A stretch of 64,000 nucleotides of DNA. Origin: Clostridiales bacterium UBA7568. Lineage in GTDB: Bacteria > Bacillota > Clostridia > Oscillospirales > CAG-272. The notes under the pieces are model-generated. The model saw only the letters and a program-made list of their open reading frames with translations, did not search any database and was not told the origin of the DNA. How positions within the stretch are numbered: position 1 is the stretch's first letter; each line of letters begins with the position of its first letter. The stretch is from NCBI GenBank assembly GCA_002479075.1, contig DLLG01000001.1:62001-126000 (forward strand), in the 5' to 3' direction. Both the position numbers and the translations under genes were made by a program. Below are positions 23,548 through 32,467 of this stretch, one piece after another.

Positions 23548-24867
23548 ATGGGACTTATTAAAGCACTTTCGGGAGCTGTCGGCGGTACGCTTGCCGACCA
23601 ATGGAAGGAGTTTTTCTATTGCGACGCTCTCTCATCGGATACTCTTATGATAAAGGGCGAAAAGCGCGTCAGCGGTCGTTCGTCCAACACAAAGGGAAAT
23701 GACAATATCATTTCAAACGGATCGGGAATTGCCGTTGCGGATGGTCAGTGTATGATGATCGTTGAGCAGGGAAAGATCGTCGAAGTCTGTGCGGAACCCG
23801 GCGAGTACACATACGATAAGTCAACGGAGCCAAGCATATTCACAGGCCCCCTCGGCAAGGGAATAATCGATACTTTCAAAACTATCGGTAAACGCTTTAC
23901 TTACGGCGGCGACACGGGCAAGGATCAGAGAGTTTACTATTTCAACACAAAGGAACTCATTGACAACAAGTTCGGCACACCGAACCCCATCCCGTTCAGA
24001 GTTGTTGACACAAACATCGGGCTTGACATCGACGTTTCCGTCCGTTGCTCCGGCGTTTATTCCTATAAGATTGCAGACCCGCTTCTTTTCTATACGAACG
24101 TATGCGGCAATGTTGAAAGAGAATACACAAGAGACACGATTGACGGTCAGCTCAAGACCGAGTTTATAAGCGCACTTCAGCCCGCTTTCGGTAAGCTCTC
24201 CGAGCTTGGGCTCCGCCCGAACCAGATAGTTGCTCACAACACAGACCTTGAAAACGCAATGAACAGCGCGCTTTCCGCAAAATGGGGCGAGCTGAGAGGA
24301 CTTAAAGTCGTCAGCATTGCGCTCGGCTCGGTAACGCTTCCCGAAGAGGACGCAGAGCTGATAAAGAAAGCACAGCACGCGGCAATCCTCCGCGACCCTT
24401 CAATGGGTGCGGCAACACTCGTCGGCGCACAGGCGGAGGCTATGAAAGCCGCTGCCGCAAACGAAAACGGCGCAATGATGGGCTTTATGGGTATGGGAAT
24501 GGCGGCTCAGGCAGGCGGAATGAACGCTCAGAGCCTCTATCAGATGGGTCAGCAGGCAAGACAACAGCAGCCGCAGCCGCAGCCGACGCCCGCTCCCGCA
24601 GGCGCTTGGAAATGCAAATGCGGAGCGACCGTAACAGGTAAATTCTGCACGGAATGCGGAGCCAAAAAGCCGGATGACGGCTGGACGTGTCCGTCCTGCG
24701 GAGCGACAAACAAGGGCAAATTCTGCTCCGAATGCGGAACAAAGAAGCCCGAAGGCGCACCGCTTTACCGTTGTGACAAGTGCGGTTGGGAGCCGGAAGA
24801 TCCTGCTCATCCGCCGAAGTTCTGCCCCGAGTGCGGCGACATCTTTGACGATAAGGACAGAAAATAA
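23548..24867 (+). CDS. SPFH-domain protein with triple zinc ribbon (YdjI-like)
   Basis: This 439-residue protein has an SPFH (band-7-like, 'virion core') domain over residues 20-300 (IAVADGQCMMIVEQGKIVEV, then FNTKELIDNKFGTPNPIPFR), a flexible Met/Gln-rich linker (residues 305-350), and zinc ribbons WKCKCGATVTGKFCTECG, WTCPSCGATNKGKFCSECG and a last YRCDKCGW...FCPECG. In Bacillus subtilis YdjI is a partner of PspA with YdjG and YdjH in membrane-stress defence. The next two genes match YdjG and YdjH types, so this is that module, though no pspA lies beside it. Cytosolic and membrane-associated through partners. Confidence 0.88.
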   Translation: MGLIKALSGAVGGTLADQWKEFFYCDALSSDTLMIKGEKRVSGRSSNTKGNDNIISNGSGIAVADGQCMMIVEQGKIVEVCAEPGEYTYDKSTEPSIFTGPLGKGIIDTFKTIGKRFTYGGDTGKDQRVYYFNTKELIDNKFGTPNPIPFRVVDTNIGLDIDVSVRCSGVYSYKIADPLLFYTNVCGNVEREYTRDTIDGQLKTEFISALQPAFGKLSELGLRPNQIVAHNTDLENAMNSALSAKWGELRGLKVVSIALGSVTLPEEDAELIKKAQHAAILRDPSMGAATLVGAQAEAMKAAAANENGAMMGFMGMGMAAQAGGMNAQSLYQMGQQARQQQPQPQPTPAPAGAWKCKCGATVTGKFCTECGAKKPDDGWTCPSCGATNKGKFCSECGTKKPEGAPLYRCDKCGWEPEDPAHPPKFCPECGDIFDDKDRK

Positions 24868-24875
24868 TACATTTA

Positions 24876-24907
24876 CTGCGGGAAAGGCAAAAACGTCTTT
24901 CCCGCAG
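24876..24907 (+). other. Intercistronic hairpin
   Basis: CTGCGGGAAAG and CTTTCCCGCAG form an 11-bp perfect stem with a 10-nt loop but no T-run, between the SPFH and zinc-ribbon genes. It probably stabilises or partitions the mRNA rather than ending it. Confidence 0.6.
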
Positions 24908-24933
24908 GCATATACGGAGGGGAAAACATCTCT

Positions 24934-26016
24934 ATGGCAGATATTATAGAGTATAAATGTCCGTGTTGCGGCGGGGCAATCGGCTTTGACAGCAAGACCC
25001 AGAAAATGAAATGCCCGTATTGCGATACGGAATTCAATGTTGACGATCTCAGATCGTACGACGAGGCGCTTTCCGAAAGCGAAGTTGAGAAAGAGGATAA
25101 ATGGGAAAAAACGCCGGAGACCGAATGGAGCGATTCGGACGGCGTCCGTGCTTACATATGCAATTCCTGCGGGGGAGAGATTGTTTGCGACGAAAACACC
25201 TCCGCGACGAGCTGTCCGTTCTGCGGAAACCCCGTCGTTCTGACGGAAAGGCTTGGCGGTACGCTCAAACCGGATTGCGTGATTCCTTTCAAATTCGGAA
25301 AAGACGAGGCTAAAAAGAAGCTGCTTGAACATTTTTCGGGGAAAAAGCTCCTTCCGAAGGTGTTCAAGGATGAAAATCATATAGACGAGATAAAAGGGAT
25401 TTATGTTCCGTTCTGGCTTTTCGATTCGGACGTCGACGCTGACATAAGATACAGGGGAACGAAGGTTCATATGTGGAGCGATTCGCGCTACAACTATACG
25501 GAAACGAGCTATTTCTCCATATTCAGAAAGGGCACGCTTGATTTTGAAAACGTGCCGGTTGACGGGTCGAGTAAGATGGCAGATGACCTTATGGAATCTA
25601 TCGAGCCGTTTGATGCTTCCGAGGCTGTCGACTTTCAGACGGCATATCTTGCCGGCTATCTTGCCGATAAATACGATGTTTCAAGAGACGAAAGCATCGA
25701 TCGTGCAAACAGGCGTATAAAGAAGAGCACGGAGGATTGCTTCGCGGCAACAGCGCGCGGCTATGCGACTCTTCGGACAGAGAACAGCAATATCGGCATA
25801 AACGGCAGGCAAACGAGATATGCGCTTTATCCCGTATGGATTCTGAATACAACCTGGAGAGGGAAGAAATACACCTTTGCGATGAACGGTCAGACGGGAA
25901 AAATGGTCGGCAATCTGCCGATGGATAAGGGTGCATACTGGAAATGGTGGGCGATATATGCGGGGATTTCGAGCGCAGTTGCATTCGGAATAATCACGCT
26001 TTTGTCGCTGCTTTGA
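24934..26016 (+). CDS. TFIIB-type zinc-ribbon membrane protein (YdjG-like)
   Basis: A 360-residue protein with two zinc ribbons at the N-terminus, CPCCGGAIGF...CPYCDTEF (residues 9-30) and CNSCGGEI...CPFCGNP (about 76-100), then a central domain with GIYVPFWLFDSDVDADIRYRG and YPVWILNTTWRGKKYTFAMNG, ending in one hydrophobic segment (WAIYAGISSAVAFGIITLLSLL). This plan matches YdjG, which anchors the PspA-linked complex in B. subtilis. It sits between the SPFH gene and the TPM gene. Confidence 0.85.
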   Translation: MADIIEYKCPCCGGAIGFDSKTQKMKCPYCDTEFNVDDLRSYDEALSESEVEKEDKWEKTPETEWSDSDGVRAYICNSCGGEIVCDENTSATSCPFCGNPVVLTERLGGTLKPDCVIPFKFGKDEAKKKLLEHFSGKKLLPKVFKDENHIDEIKGIYVPFWLFDSDVDADIRYRGTKVHMWSDSRYNYTETSYFSIFRKGTLDFENVPVDGSSKMADDLMESIEPFDASEAVDFQTAYLAGYLADKYDVSRDESIDRANRRIKKSTEDCFAATARGYATLRTENSNIGINGRQTRYALYPVWILNTTWRGKKYTFAMNGQTGKMVGNLPMDKGAYWKWWAIYAGISSAVAFGIITLLSLL

Positions 26017-26028
26017 GAGGTGACGACT

Positions 26029-26805
26029 ATGAAAAAATATCTATCGTTTGTTTTTGCCGTAATTCTTCTTGCCCTGACGGCCTTTTCGTGCTTTGCGGCG
26101 GATGGCCGACCTCCGCTTGTTGTTGACAACGCAAATTTGCTTACGGCAAGCGAAGAATATTCCCTTGAAAGTTACCTTTCGGACATAAGTGACCGTCTTG
26201 GCGTAAACATCGTTGTTGTGACGGAAAACTCAATAGGCTCAAAGACCCCGACAGAATACGCAGATGACTATTTTGATTACAACGGCTACGGCGAGAACGG
26301 CGCGCTCCTGCTTATCAGTATGGCGGATCGCGATTGGTATGTTTCGACGAAGGGTACGTGCATTGAGAAAGTAAATTACAGAACGGTCGAAAGGAGAATT
26401 CTTTCAGACCTCAGCGACGGAGATTATTATTCCGCGTTTATTTCATATGCGGACGCCTGCGAGAGTATGATGACCGGCGGTTCCGGCGGCTCTTCCCCCG
26501 ATGGCTCGGACGGAATTGTCTCCGATTTGCCTACATTTTTGGTTTTTGCGGTTATAGCCGGCGTTATAATATCGTTTTTGATAATGATAAAATATACAAA
26601 ACAGCTCAAGAGCGTCAAAGCCAAGGCAAAGGCGGACGATTACGTCGTCAAGGACAGTCTTGAACTCAAATCCGCAAAGGACATCTTCCTTTACAGAACG
26701 GTTTCCCGCGTCAGACGCCAGACCGAAAGCAGCGGAGGTGGCGGAGGAGGAATACATACCTCGTCATCCGGCTCGTCTCACGGCGGGGGCGGCGGCAAAT
26801 TCTGA
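26029..26805 (+). CDS. TPM-domain membrane protein (YdjH-like)
   Basis: A 258-residue protein with a signal peptide (MKKYLSFVFAVILLALTAFS), an extracellular TPM domain (residues 33-150, VVDNANLLTASEEYSLESYL; GYGENGALLLISMADRDWYV), a membrane span (FLVFAVIAGVIISFLIMI) and a cytoplasmic tail ending in Ser/Gly runs SSGSSHGGGGGKF, the usual end of YgcG/YdjH proteins. The ATG at 26029 is 8 bp after GAGAGG; the GTG at 26020 is a poorer start. Third gene of the YdjI-G-H-like module. Confidence 0.87.
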   Translation: MKKYLSFVFAVILLALTAFSCFAADGRPPLVVDNANLLTASEEYSLESYLSDISDRLGVNIVVVTENSIGSKTPTEYADDYFDYNGYGENGALLLISMADRDWYVSTKGTCIEKVNYRTVERRILSDLSDGDYYSAFISYADACESMMTGGSGGSSPDGSDGIVSDLPTFLVFAVIAGVIISFLIMIKYTKQLKSVKAKAKADDYVVKDSLELKSAKDIFLYRTVSRVRRQTESSGGGGGGIHTSSSGSSHGGGGGKF

Positions 26806-27100
26806 CCTACTTTTCTTCGAGAAGAAAAGTAGGCAAAAGAAGCTTTATTTATTGTTTTCCGCAGACCTGTTACCATCTGCGCAGACGGAGAAGAGCTAAA
26901 AACAAATGTTGTGTCCCATTCGAGAAGAAAAGCAGGCAAAAGAGTCTTCATTTACTGGTTTTGTGCAGATCTCTTATCATCTGCGCAGACGGAGATGAGC
27001 CAAAAACAAATGTTGCATCTCATTTGGGAAGGAAAGCAGGCAAAAGAAGCTTCGGTTACTGGTCTTGTGCGGTTTTGTACTGACCTGTTATCATTTTTGC
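26806..27100 (+). repeat. Tandem direct repeat, about 103 bp, near three copies, led by a palindrome
   Basis: Immediately after the TPM stop codon, CCTACTTTTCTTC-GA-GAAGAAAAGTAGG forms a 13-bp perfect hairpin (26806-26833). From 26818 a unit containing GAAGAAAAG(T/C)AGGCAAAAGA, then ATCTGCGCAGACGGAGA and AAAAACAAATGTTG recurs at 26921 (103 bp later) and, truncated, at about 27025. Copies one and two differ at roughly a fifth of positions. Open frames inside are low-complexity and unsupported, so I regard the 370-bp gap as noncoding. Confidence 0.75.
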
Positions 27101-27102
27101 AA

Positions 27103-27136
27103 TCAAAAAACAGGGACGATTTTGCCCCTGTTTTTT
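27103..27136 (+). terminator. Terminator after the repeat region
   Basis: AAAAAACAGGG, 10-nt loop, CCCTGTTTTTT. Closest plus-strand gene upstream is the TPM gene. Confidence 0.85.
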
Positions 27137-27146
27137 CTGTCAACAG

Positions 27147-27174
27147 AAAAAGGAACCCTTGCGGGTTCCTTTTT
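27147..27174. terminator. Terminator of the lipase-glpK operon
   Basis: AAAAAGGAACCC, TTGC loop, GGGTTCCTTTTT, symmetrical, ending 2 bp from the lipase stop on the minus strand. Confidence 0.88.
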
Positions 27175-27176
27175 AA

Positions 27177-28088
27177 TCAGTCTATGAAATTTTCAATATC
27201 GCGCACGACTTCATCGCGACAGGTGTCGTTCAAGATTTCGTGACGGCAGTTTTCGTAGAGCTTTATACGGACGTCACAACCCGCTTTTTTCAGCTTTTCA
27301 TAAACCTTGGTCACGCCTTTTCCGTAGTCACCGACGGGGTCATCCGCTCCGGAAACGAGAAGCACGGGCATTTTTATGCTTTTGAACCACGCTGCCCGGT
27401 TTGCCTTTTTATTCAGGGTTACAAGATCGTGCATAGCGCTGAGTGTAAACTTGAATGTACAATACGGGTCTGCGGCGTACTTCTTTTTCTGTTCTTTGTC
27501 TTTTGTCAGCCACGCAATCGGATCGTTTTCATCCTTGAAATGCGAGTTATATGTTCCAAAGGCAATATTGTCTATCGTTTTCGAAATATGCCGTTCGCCT
27601 TTGAAAATTTTCGCAACGTCGATTACGAAAAGTCCGATTCCCGCCGCAGGGTTCGGACCACCCGTTCCCATAATTATAAACTTATCCGGTTTTATATACT
27701 TTTCCGCAGCGAGTCTTGATATAAACGAGCCCATACTGTGCCCCATAAGATAATAGGGAAGAGATTCTCCATATTTTTCCTTCATCGCCTCGGCGAAAAC
27801 GGAAACATCTTTTGCAAGATAGTTCCAGCCGTCTTTATGAGCAATAAATCCCAGTTCATCTGCATTTTTCGCTGTTTTCCCGTGACCGAGATGGTCATAT
27901 CCGAAGCAGACATAGCCGTCCTCTGCGAGCTTGCGCATAAAGAAATCATAGCGTTCGATATGCTCTGTCATACCGTGAACAACGTGAAAAAGCCCTATCG
28001 GATTGCCTTCGGGAATATATGCTTTTCCGGAAAGCGTGTGTATCCCGTCGGACGACGGAACGTATTCTTTTACTATTGTTATACCCAT
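27177..28088 (-). CDS. Alpha/beta hydrolase, monoacylglycerol lipase-like
   Basis: A 303-residue alpha/beta hydrolase of the monoacylglycerol lipase / lysophospholipase group. The oxyanion segment is HVVHGMTEHIERYDFF, typical of MGL, the nucleophile elbow is LMGHSMGSF (GHSMG), the acid is in SGADDPVGDYG, and the His in ENCRHEIL. It releases glycerol and a fatty acid from monoacylglycerols. Start is ATG 28088 behind AAGGAGGAAACA; the upstream frame overlaps glpK. Being 10 bp behind glycerol kinase strongly supports a glycerol-releasing role. No signal peptide. Confidence 0.88.
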   Translation of the reverse strand: MGITIVKEYVPSSDGIHTLSGKAYIPEGNPIGLFHVVHGMTEHIERYDFFMRKLAEDGYVCFGYDHLGHGKTAKNADELGFIAHKDGWNYLAKDVSVFAEAMKEKYGESLPYYLMGHSMGSFISRLAAEKYIKPDKFIIMGTGGPNPAAGIGLFVIDVAKIFKGERHISKTIDNIAFGTYNSHFKDENDPIAWLTKDKEQKKKYAADPYCTFKFTLSAMHDLVTLNKKANRAAWFKSIKMPVLLVSGADDPVGDYGKGVTKVYEKLKKAGCDVRIKLYENCRHEILNDTCRDEVVRDIENFID

Positions 28089-28098
28089 TGTTTCCTCC

Positions 28099-29580
28099 TT
28101 AAAACCCTCTGCAGGAATTGACAGCTCTGTGCCAGCCTGACAAAAGCTCCGAGCGTTTTTCGCCTGCCATATCGGGCTCAAACCTTTCTTTTTCTTTCAT
28201 CAGCGAGAGAAGTTCGGCTCTGTTTTCAAAAAAACCGACAGCCAAGCCCGCAAGAGCCGCCGCGCCGGCCGCAGTTGCCTCTTTCAGCTCCGAGCGGACG
28301 ACGGTTATATCCGAAATGTCGCTCTGAAACTGCATCAAAAAGCCGTTTGCGGACATTCCTCCGTCTACTTTGAGTGATGTCAGGGGCTTTTTCATATCAC
28401 TTTCCATAGCGCGAAGCATATCCTCGCTCTGATACGCAACAGATTCGAGTGCCGCGCGGATAATATGACTTCTGCCTGTACCTCTTGTCAGCCCGAATAT
28501 CGCGCCTCTTGCCTGCATATCCCAATACGGAGCACCGAGTCCGGAAAACGCAGGAACTATATACACCCCGCCCGTGTCGCCGACTTTTTTGGCAAAATAT
28601 TCACTGTCTCCGGAATCTGAGATTATGCGCAATTCGTCGCGGAGCCACTGAACAACAGCTCCGGAGGCGAAGACGCTGCCTTCAAGCGCATATTCCGGTG
28701 CGCGACCTTTTTCCGTCGCCGCCGCTGTTGTAATAAGTCCGCTTCTGCTTTCGACCCTTTCATTTCCTGTGTGGGTGAGGAGAAAACATCCGGTGCCGTA
28801 AGTGTTTTTGGCATCGCCCGCTTCGTAGCAGCCCTGACCGAAAAGCGCCGCCTGCTGGTCGCCTGCCATTCCGCAGATCGGAACCTTCGCGCCCATAAGA
28901 TCCATATATCCGTATATCTCGCCGGACGAGCATATTTTCGGAAGCATTGCGCGGGGAATTCCGAGCATTTCAAGAAGCCCGTCATCCCATTCGCCGGTCT
29001 CAATGTTACACATCATTGTTCGGGAGGCGTTCGTTCTGTCTGTGCAGAAGGATTTTCCGTCTGTCAGCTTCCAGAGAATCCAGGTATCGACCGTACCGAA
29101 AAGAAGCTCTCCGCGCTCCGCTTTTTTGCGTGCGCCTTCAACATTGTCAAGTATCCATTTCAGCTTTGTGCCGCTGAAATAAGCGTCTATGCGCAGTCCT
29201 GTGGTCTTTTTTATATAATCGGAATAACCGCTTTGCCGCAGCTCTTCGCAAATGTCGGCAGTTCTGCGGCATTGCCATACGATCGCATTGTATATTGGCT
29301 TGCCTGTATCTTTATCCCAGACGACGGTTGTCTCGCGCTGATTTGTTATGCCTATGCCGGCTATTTCATCGGGCGATATGCCGCTTTTCGCTATACATTC
29401 CGTAAGCGAAGCATATTGAGACGCATATATCTGCATCGGGTCGTGCTCGACCCAACCCGGCTTTGGATAAAACTGTGTGAATTCGTGTTGCGCCATACTG
29501 ACAACGGAAAGGTTTTTATCAAAAAGAATACTTCTTGCGCTTGTTGTGCCTTCGTCGAGAGCGAGGATATATTTTTTCAT
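28099..29580 (-). CDS. glpK: Glycerol kinase
   Basis: A 493-residue FGGY-family kinase that phosphorylates glycerol to glycerol 3-phosphate in the cytoplasm. Evidence: LALDEGTTSARSILFD (phosphate 1), GWVEHDP, GIGITNQRETTVVWD, DTWILWKLTDGKSF, GMAGDQQAALFGQ and GAPYWDMQARGAIFGLTRGT near the C-terminus. The length matches GlpK (about 500). The start at 29580 has GGCGGTG six bases upstream. First gene of an operon with the lipase; promoter at 29603-29632. Confidence 0.95.
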   Translation of the reverse strand: MKKYILALDEGTTSARSILFDKNLSVVSMAQHEFTQFYPKPGWVEHDPMQIYASQYASLTECIAKSGISPDEIAGIGITNQRETTVVWDKDTGKPIYNAIVWQCRRTADICEELRQSGYSDYIKKTTGLRIDAYFSGTKLKWILDNVEGARKKAERGELLFGTVDTWILWKLTDGKSFCTDRTNASRTMMCNIETGEWDDGLLEMLGIPRAMLPKICSSGEIYGYMDLMGAKVPICGMAGDQQAALFGQGCYEAGDAKNTYGTGCFLLTHTGNERVESRSGLITTAAATEKGRAPEYALEGSVFASGAVVQWLRDELRIISDSGDSEYFAKKVGDTGGVYIVPAFSGLGAPYWDMQARGAIFGLTRGTGRSHIIRAALESVAYQSEDMLRAMESDMKKPLTSLKVDGGMSANGFLMQFQSDISDITVVRSELKEATAAGAAALAGLAVGFFENRAELLSLMKEKERFEPDMAGEKRSELLSGWHRAVNSCRGF

Positions 29581-29602
29581 AAAAATCACCGCCTTTTTGT
29601 TT

Positions 29603-29632
29603 ATTTTAACATATAAAAACAGTTCTTTTCAA
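29603..29632 (-). promoter_or_regulatory. Promoter of the glpK-lipase operon
   Basis: TTGAAA and TAAAAT with an 18-bp spacer and an extended TGT before the -10. Confidence 0.6.
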
Positions 29633-29700
29633 TATTTATTTTGAATATAACGTAAAAATTTTCGCTTTGCGAGGAACACTAAATCAAAAAAGGAGAAAAA

Positions 29701-30708
29701 ATGAAAATACTATTTTATGACGCAAAGTCATACGATGTCGATTCGTTTGACAAAGTGCTTTGCGACCGGAAAAATATCCATATAGACTATCTTTCCGCCG
29801 ATCTTTCGGAAAAGACCGCCGCGCTTGCACGGGGTTATGACGCTGTCTGCCTTTTCGTAGCGTCCGATGCGGGAGAGAGGAGCCTGAAAATTCTTTCGGA
29901 CTGTGGCATACGGCTGATTTTGATGCGCTGCGCGGGCTTTAACAACGTTGATATTGCGGCGGCGGAGAAACTCGGAATGACGGTTATGAGGGTACCGGCA
30001 TATTCGCCGGAAGCAATAGCGGAGCACGCGCTTGCGCTGGCTTTTGCCGTAAACAGAAAGATACACAAGGCATATATAAGGGTCAGAGAGAACAACTTCA
30101 GCCTCAGCGGCCTTGCGGGAACAAATTTTCACGGGAAGACTGCGGGAATAATCGGTACGGGACGGATAGGCGCGGCGATGGCAACGGCTTGTCACGGGCT
30201 GGGGATGAAAATAAAAGCGTTTGACAAATACAAAAATCCGAGCCTTGACTTCGCAGAATATACGGAAATCGACGAGCTTTTGCGAGAAAGCGACCTGATC
30301 TCGCTCCATTGCCCGCTGACCGAAGAAACCTATCATATGATAAACGCCGAATCGATTGAGAAAATGAAAGACGGGGTGATCCTTGTAAATACCTCGCGCG
30401 GCGCGCTGATAAGCACGGACGACCTCATCTCCGGCATAAGACACCGCAAGTTTGCTGGCGTCGGGCTTGACGTTTACGAGGAGGAAGAACCGAACGTCTT
30501 TGAAAACAGGGAGGACGACATTCTGCAAAGCTCCGTGACGGCGAGACTGCTTTCGTTTCCGAACGTGATAGTTACATCTCATCAGGGATTTCTGACAAGG
30601 GAAGCGCTCGAAGCCATAAGCCGCACAACTCTTGACAATGCCGAAAGCTATGCCCTCGGCTCTCCGACAAAAGAAAACGTCGTTTCATTTTCCCACTTTA
30701 CAAAGTGA
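29701..30708 (+). CDS. D-2-hydroxyacid dehydrogenase (D-lactate dehydrogenase type)
   Basis: A 335-residue NAD-dependent enzyme that interconverts 2-oxo acids and D-2-hydroxy acids, probably pyruvate and D-lactate. The NAD site is GIIGTGRIGAAMATAC, catalytic Arg lies in LVNTSRGALIST, Glu in LDVYEEEEPN and His in VTSHQGF. The N-terminal ILFYDAKSYDVDSF and RCAGFNNVDI are characteristic of the D-LDH subgroup. GGAG ribosome site at good spacing. It is divergent from glpK; the promoter of the next gene overlaps its stop codon. Confidence 0.92.
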   Translation: MKILFYDAKSYDVDSFDKVLCDRKNIHIDYLSADLSEKTAALARGYDAVCLFVASDAGERSLKILSDCGIRLILMRCAGFNNVDIAAAEKLGMTVMRVPAYSPEAIAEHALALAFAVNRKIHKAYIRVRENNFSLSGLAGTNFHGKTAGIIGTGRIGAAMATACHGLGMKIKAFDKYKNPSLDFAEYTEIDELLRESDLISLHCPLTEETYHMINAESIEKMKDGVILVNTSRGALISTDDLISGIRHRKFAGVGLDVYEEEEPNVFENREDDILQSSVTARLLSFPNVIVTSHQGFLTREALEAISRTTLDNAESYALGSPTKENVVSFSHFTK

Positions 30709-30725
30709 GCGTAATAGGCTATAAT
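30697..30725 (+). promoter_or_regulatory. Promoter of fhs
   Basis: TTTACA (30697) and TATAAT (30720) with a 17-bp spacer, overlapping the end of the upstream dehydrogenase gene. Confidence 0.65.
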
Positions 30726-30760
30726 GTATAAGAATACAATGCTGAAGAGGTGAGCGGAAA

Positions 30761-32428
30761 ATGATGACGGATATTGAAATCGCACAGTCTGTAAAACCGA
30801 AAAATATATATGAAATTGCCCAAACTGCCGGCATTGACGAAAAATATATCGAGCCGTACGGCAGAGCGAAGGCAAAAATCAGCCTTTCGTTCCTTTCGGA
30901 ATGCGGCAGTCGGCAGGGAAAGCTCGTATTGGTCACAGCCATAACGCCGACGCCCGCAGGCGAAGGAAAAACAACGACGACAATCGGTCTTGGGGACGGA
31001 CTTCGCAGAATCGGGAAGAAGGCGGTGCTTGCGCTTCGCGAGCCGTCGCTCGGGCCTGTTTTCGGAATCAAAGGCGGCGCGACGGGCGGAGGCTATGCGC
31101 AGGTTATTCCTATGGAAGATATAAATCTGCATTTCACAGGCGATTTTCACGCTATCGGCGCGGCGAACAACCTCCTTGCGGCAATGGTGGACAATCATAT
31201 TTATCAGGGAAATGCGCTCGGAATAGACCCGAAGAAAATTACTCTCCGTCGTTGTGTCGATATGAACGACAGACAACTTCGCTCCGTCATTGACGGTATC
31301 GGCGGGATGACGGGCGGCGTGCCGAGAGAGGACGGCTACGATATAACCGTAGCTTCGGAGGTAATGGCTGTTTTCTGTCTTGCGACGTCGATCTCCGACC
31401 TCAAAAAGCGGCTTTCGGACATAATCGTCGGATACACATATGATGACAGACCGGTCACCGCCGGCGATCTCAAGGCGGCGGGTGCTATGACGGCGCTTCT
31501 GAAGGACGCGCTTGCGCCGAATCTTGTTCAGACGCTTGAGGGCACGCCTGCAATCATTCACGGCGGACCCTTTGCGAATATTGCACACGGTTGCAATTCT
31601 GTTATTGCAACGAAAACCGCGCTTGCCACAAGCGATTACGCCGTCACAGAGGCGGGTTTCGGCGCAGATCTCGGAGCGGAAAAGTTTTTTGATATAAAGT
31701 GCCGCGCGGCAGGATTTACGCCATCAGCGGTTGTTGTAGTTGCGACGGTCAGAGCGCTGAAAATGCACGGCGGTATGGCGAAAACCGACCTTGCAAAAGA
31801 GAATCTTACAGCCCTCAAAAACGGTATGCCGAATCTGCTTCGCCACGTCTCGAATATAAAAAATGTGTATGGGCTTCCTTGCGTTGTCGCAGTCAACCGT
31901 TTTCCGACGGACACTGAAAGCGAGCTTGAGCTTGTGACTGGTGAGTGCAAAAAGCTCGGAGTGAACACCGTGCTTTCCGAGGTCTGGGCAAAGGGCGGCG
32001 AAGGCGGAGAAGAGCTTGCGAGAGAGGTTGTCCGTCTTTGCGAGGAGGAAAACAGGTTTGAATTTGCGTATGGGCTTGATTGCACGATAAAAGAAAAGCT
32101 TGAGCAGATCGTTAAAAAGGTTTACGGCGGCGACGGTATCGTGCTTACGCCGAATGCGGAAAAGCAGATTAAAAAGCTGGAGGCGCTCGGGTTTGATAAG
32201 TTGCCGGTCTGCGTTGCAAAAACGCAATACAGCTTCTCGGACGACCCGCAGAAGCTCGGAGCGCCGGAGCATTTTTCAGTTACAGTCAAGAACGTAAAAG
32301 TCTCGGCGGGGGCAGGGTTTATAGTTGCTCTGACGGGCGACGTTATGACAATGCCGGGGCTTCCGAAGGTTCCCGCGGCGGAAAACATCGATGTTGACGA
32401 GAACGGCAGAATAACCGGACTCTTTTGA
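30761..32428 (+). CDS. fhs: Formate-tetrahydrofolate ligase
   Basis: A 555-residue enzyme that joins formate to tetrahydrofolate at the cost of ATP, feeding one-carbon units or the methyl branch of the Wood-Ljungdahl pathway. P-loop TPAGEGKTTTTIGLGDGL, FGIKGGATGGGYAQVIPMEDINLHFTGD, HGGPFANIAHGCNS and VTEAGFGADLGAEKFFDIKCR are family signatures. Two adjacent ATG codons (30761, 30764) follow AGAGGTGAG. It is monocistronic, and a strong terminator follows. Confidence 0.97.
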   Translation: MMTDIEIAQSVKPKNIYEIAQTAGIDEKYIEPYGRAKAKISLSFLSECGSRQGKLVLVTAITPTPAGEGKTTTTIGLGDGLRRIGKKAVLALREPSLGPVFGIKGGATGGGYAQVIPMEDINLHFTGDFHAIGAANNLLAAMVDNHIYQGNALGIDPKKITLRRCVDMNDRQLRSVIDGIGGMTGGVPREDGYDITVASEVMAVFCLATSISDLKKRLSDIIVGYTYDDRPVTAGDLKAAGAMTALLKDALAPNLVQTLEGTPAIIHGGPFANIAHGCNSVIATKTALATSDYAVTEAGFGADLGAEKFFDIKCRAAGFTPSAVVVVATVRALKMHGGMAKTDLAKENLTALKNGMPNLLRHVSNIKNVYGLPCVVAVNRFPTDTESELELVTGECKKLGVNTVLSEVWAKGGEGGEELAREVVRLCEEENRFEFAYGLDCTIKEKLEQIVKKVYGGDGIVLTPNAEKQIKKLEALGFDKLPVCVAKTQYSFSDDPQKLGAPEHFSVTVKNVKVSAGAGFIVALTGDVMTMPGLPKVPAAENIDVDENGRITGLF

Positions 32429-32440
32429 CTATAAAAAAAC

Positions 32441-32467
32441 AAAAACGGCTCATTTTGAGCCGTTTTT
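32441..32467. terminator. Terminator shared by fhs and the RHH gene
   Basis: AAAACGGCTCA, TTT, TGAGCCGTTTT and further T's. The hairpin overlaps the last six codons of the convergent RHH gene. Confidence 0.9.

Noticed and set aside
26911..27243. 110-codon open frame in the repeat region
   Set aside because: It runs across tandem repeats and two terminators into the lipase gene on the other strand, with no ribosome site; the frame follows from repeat structure.
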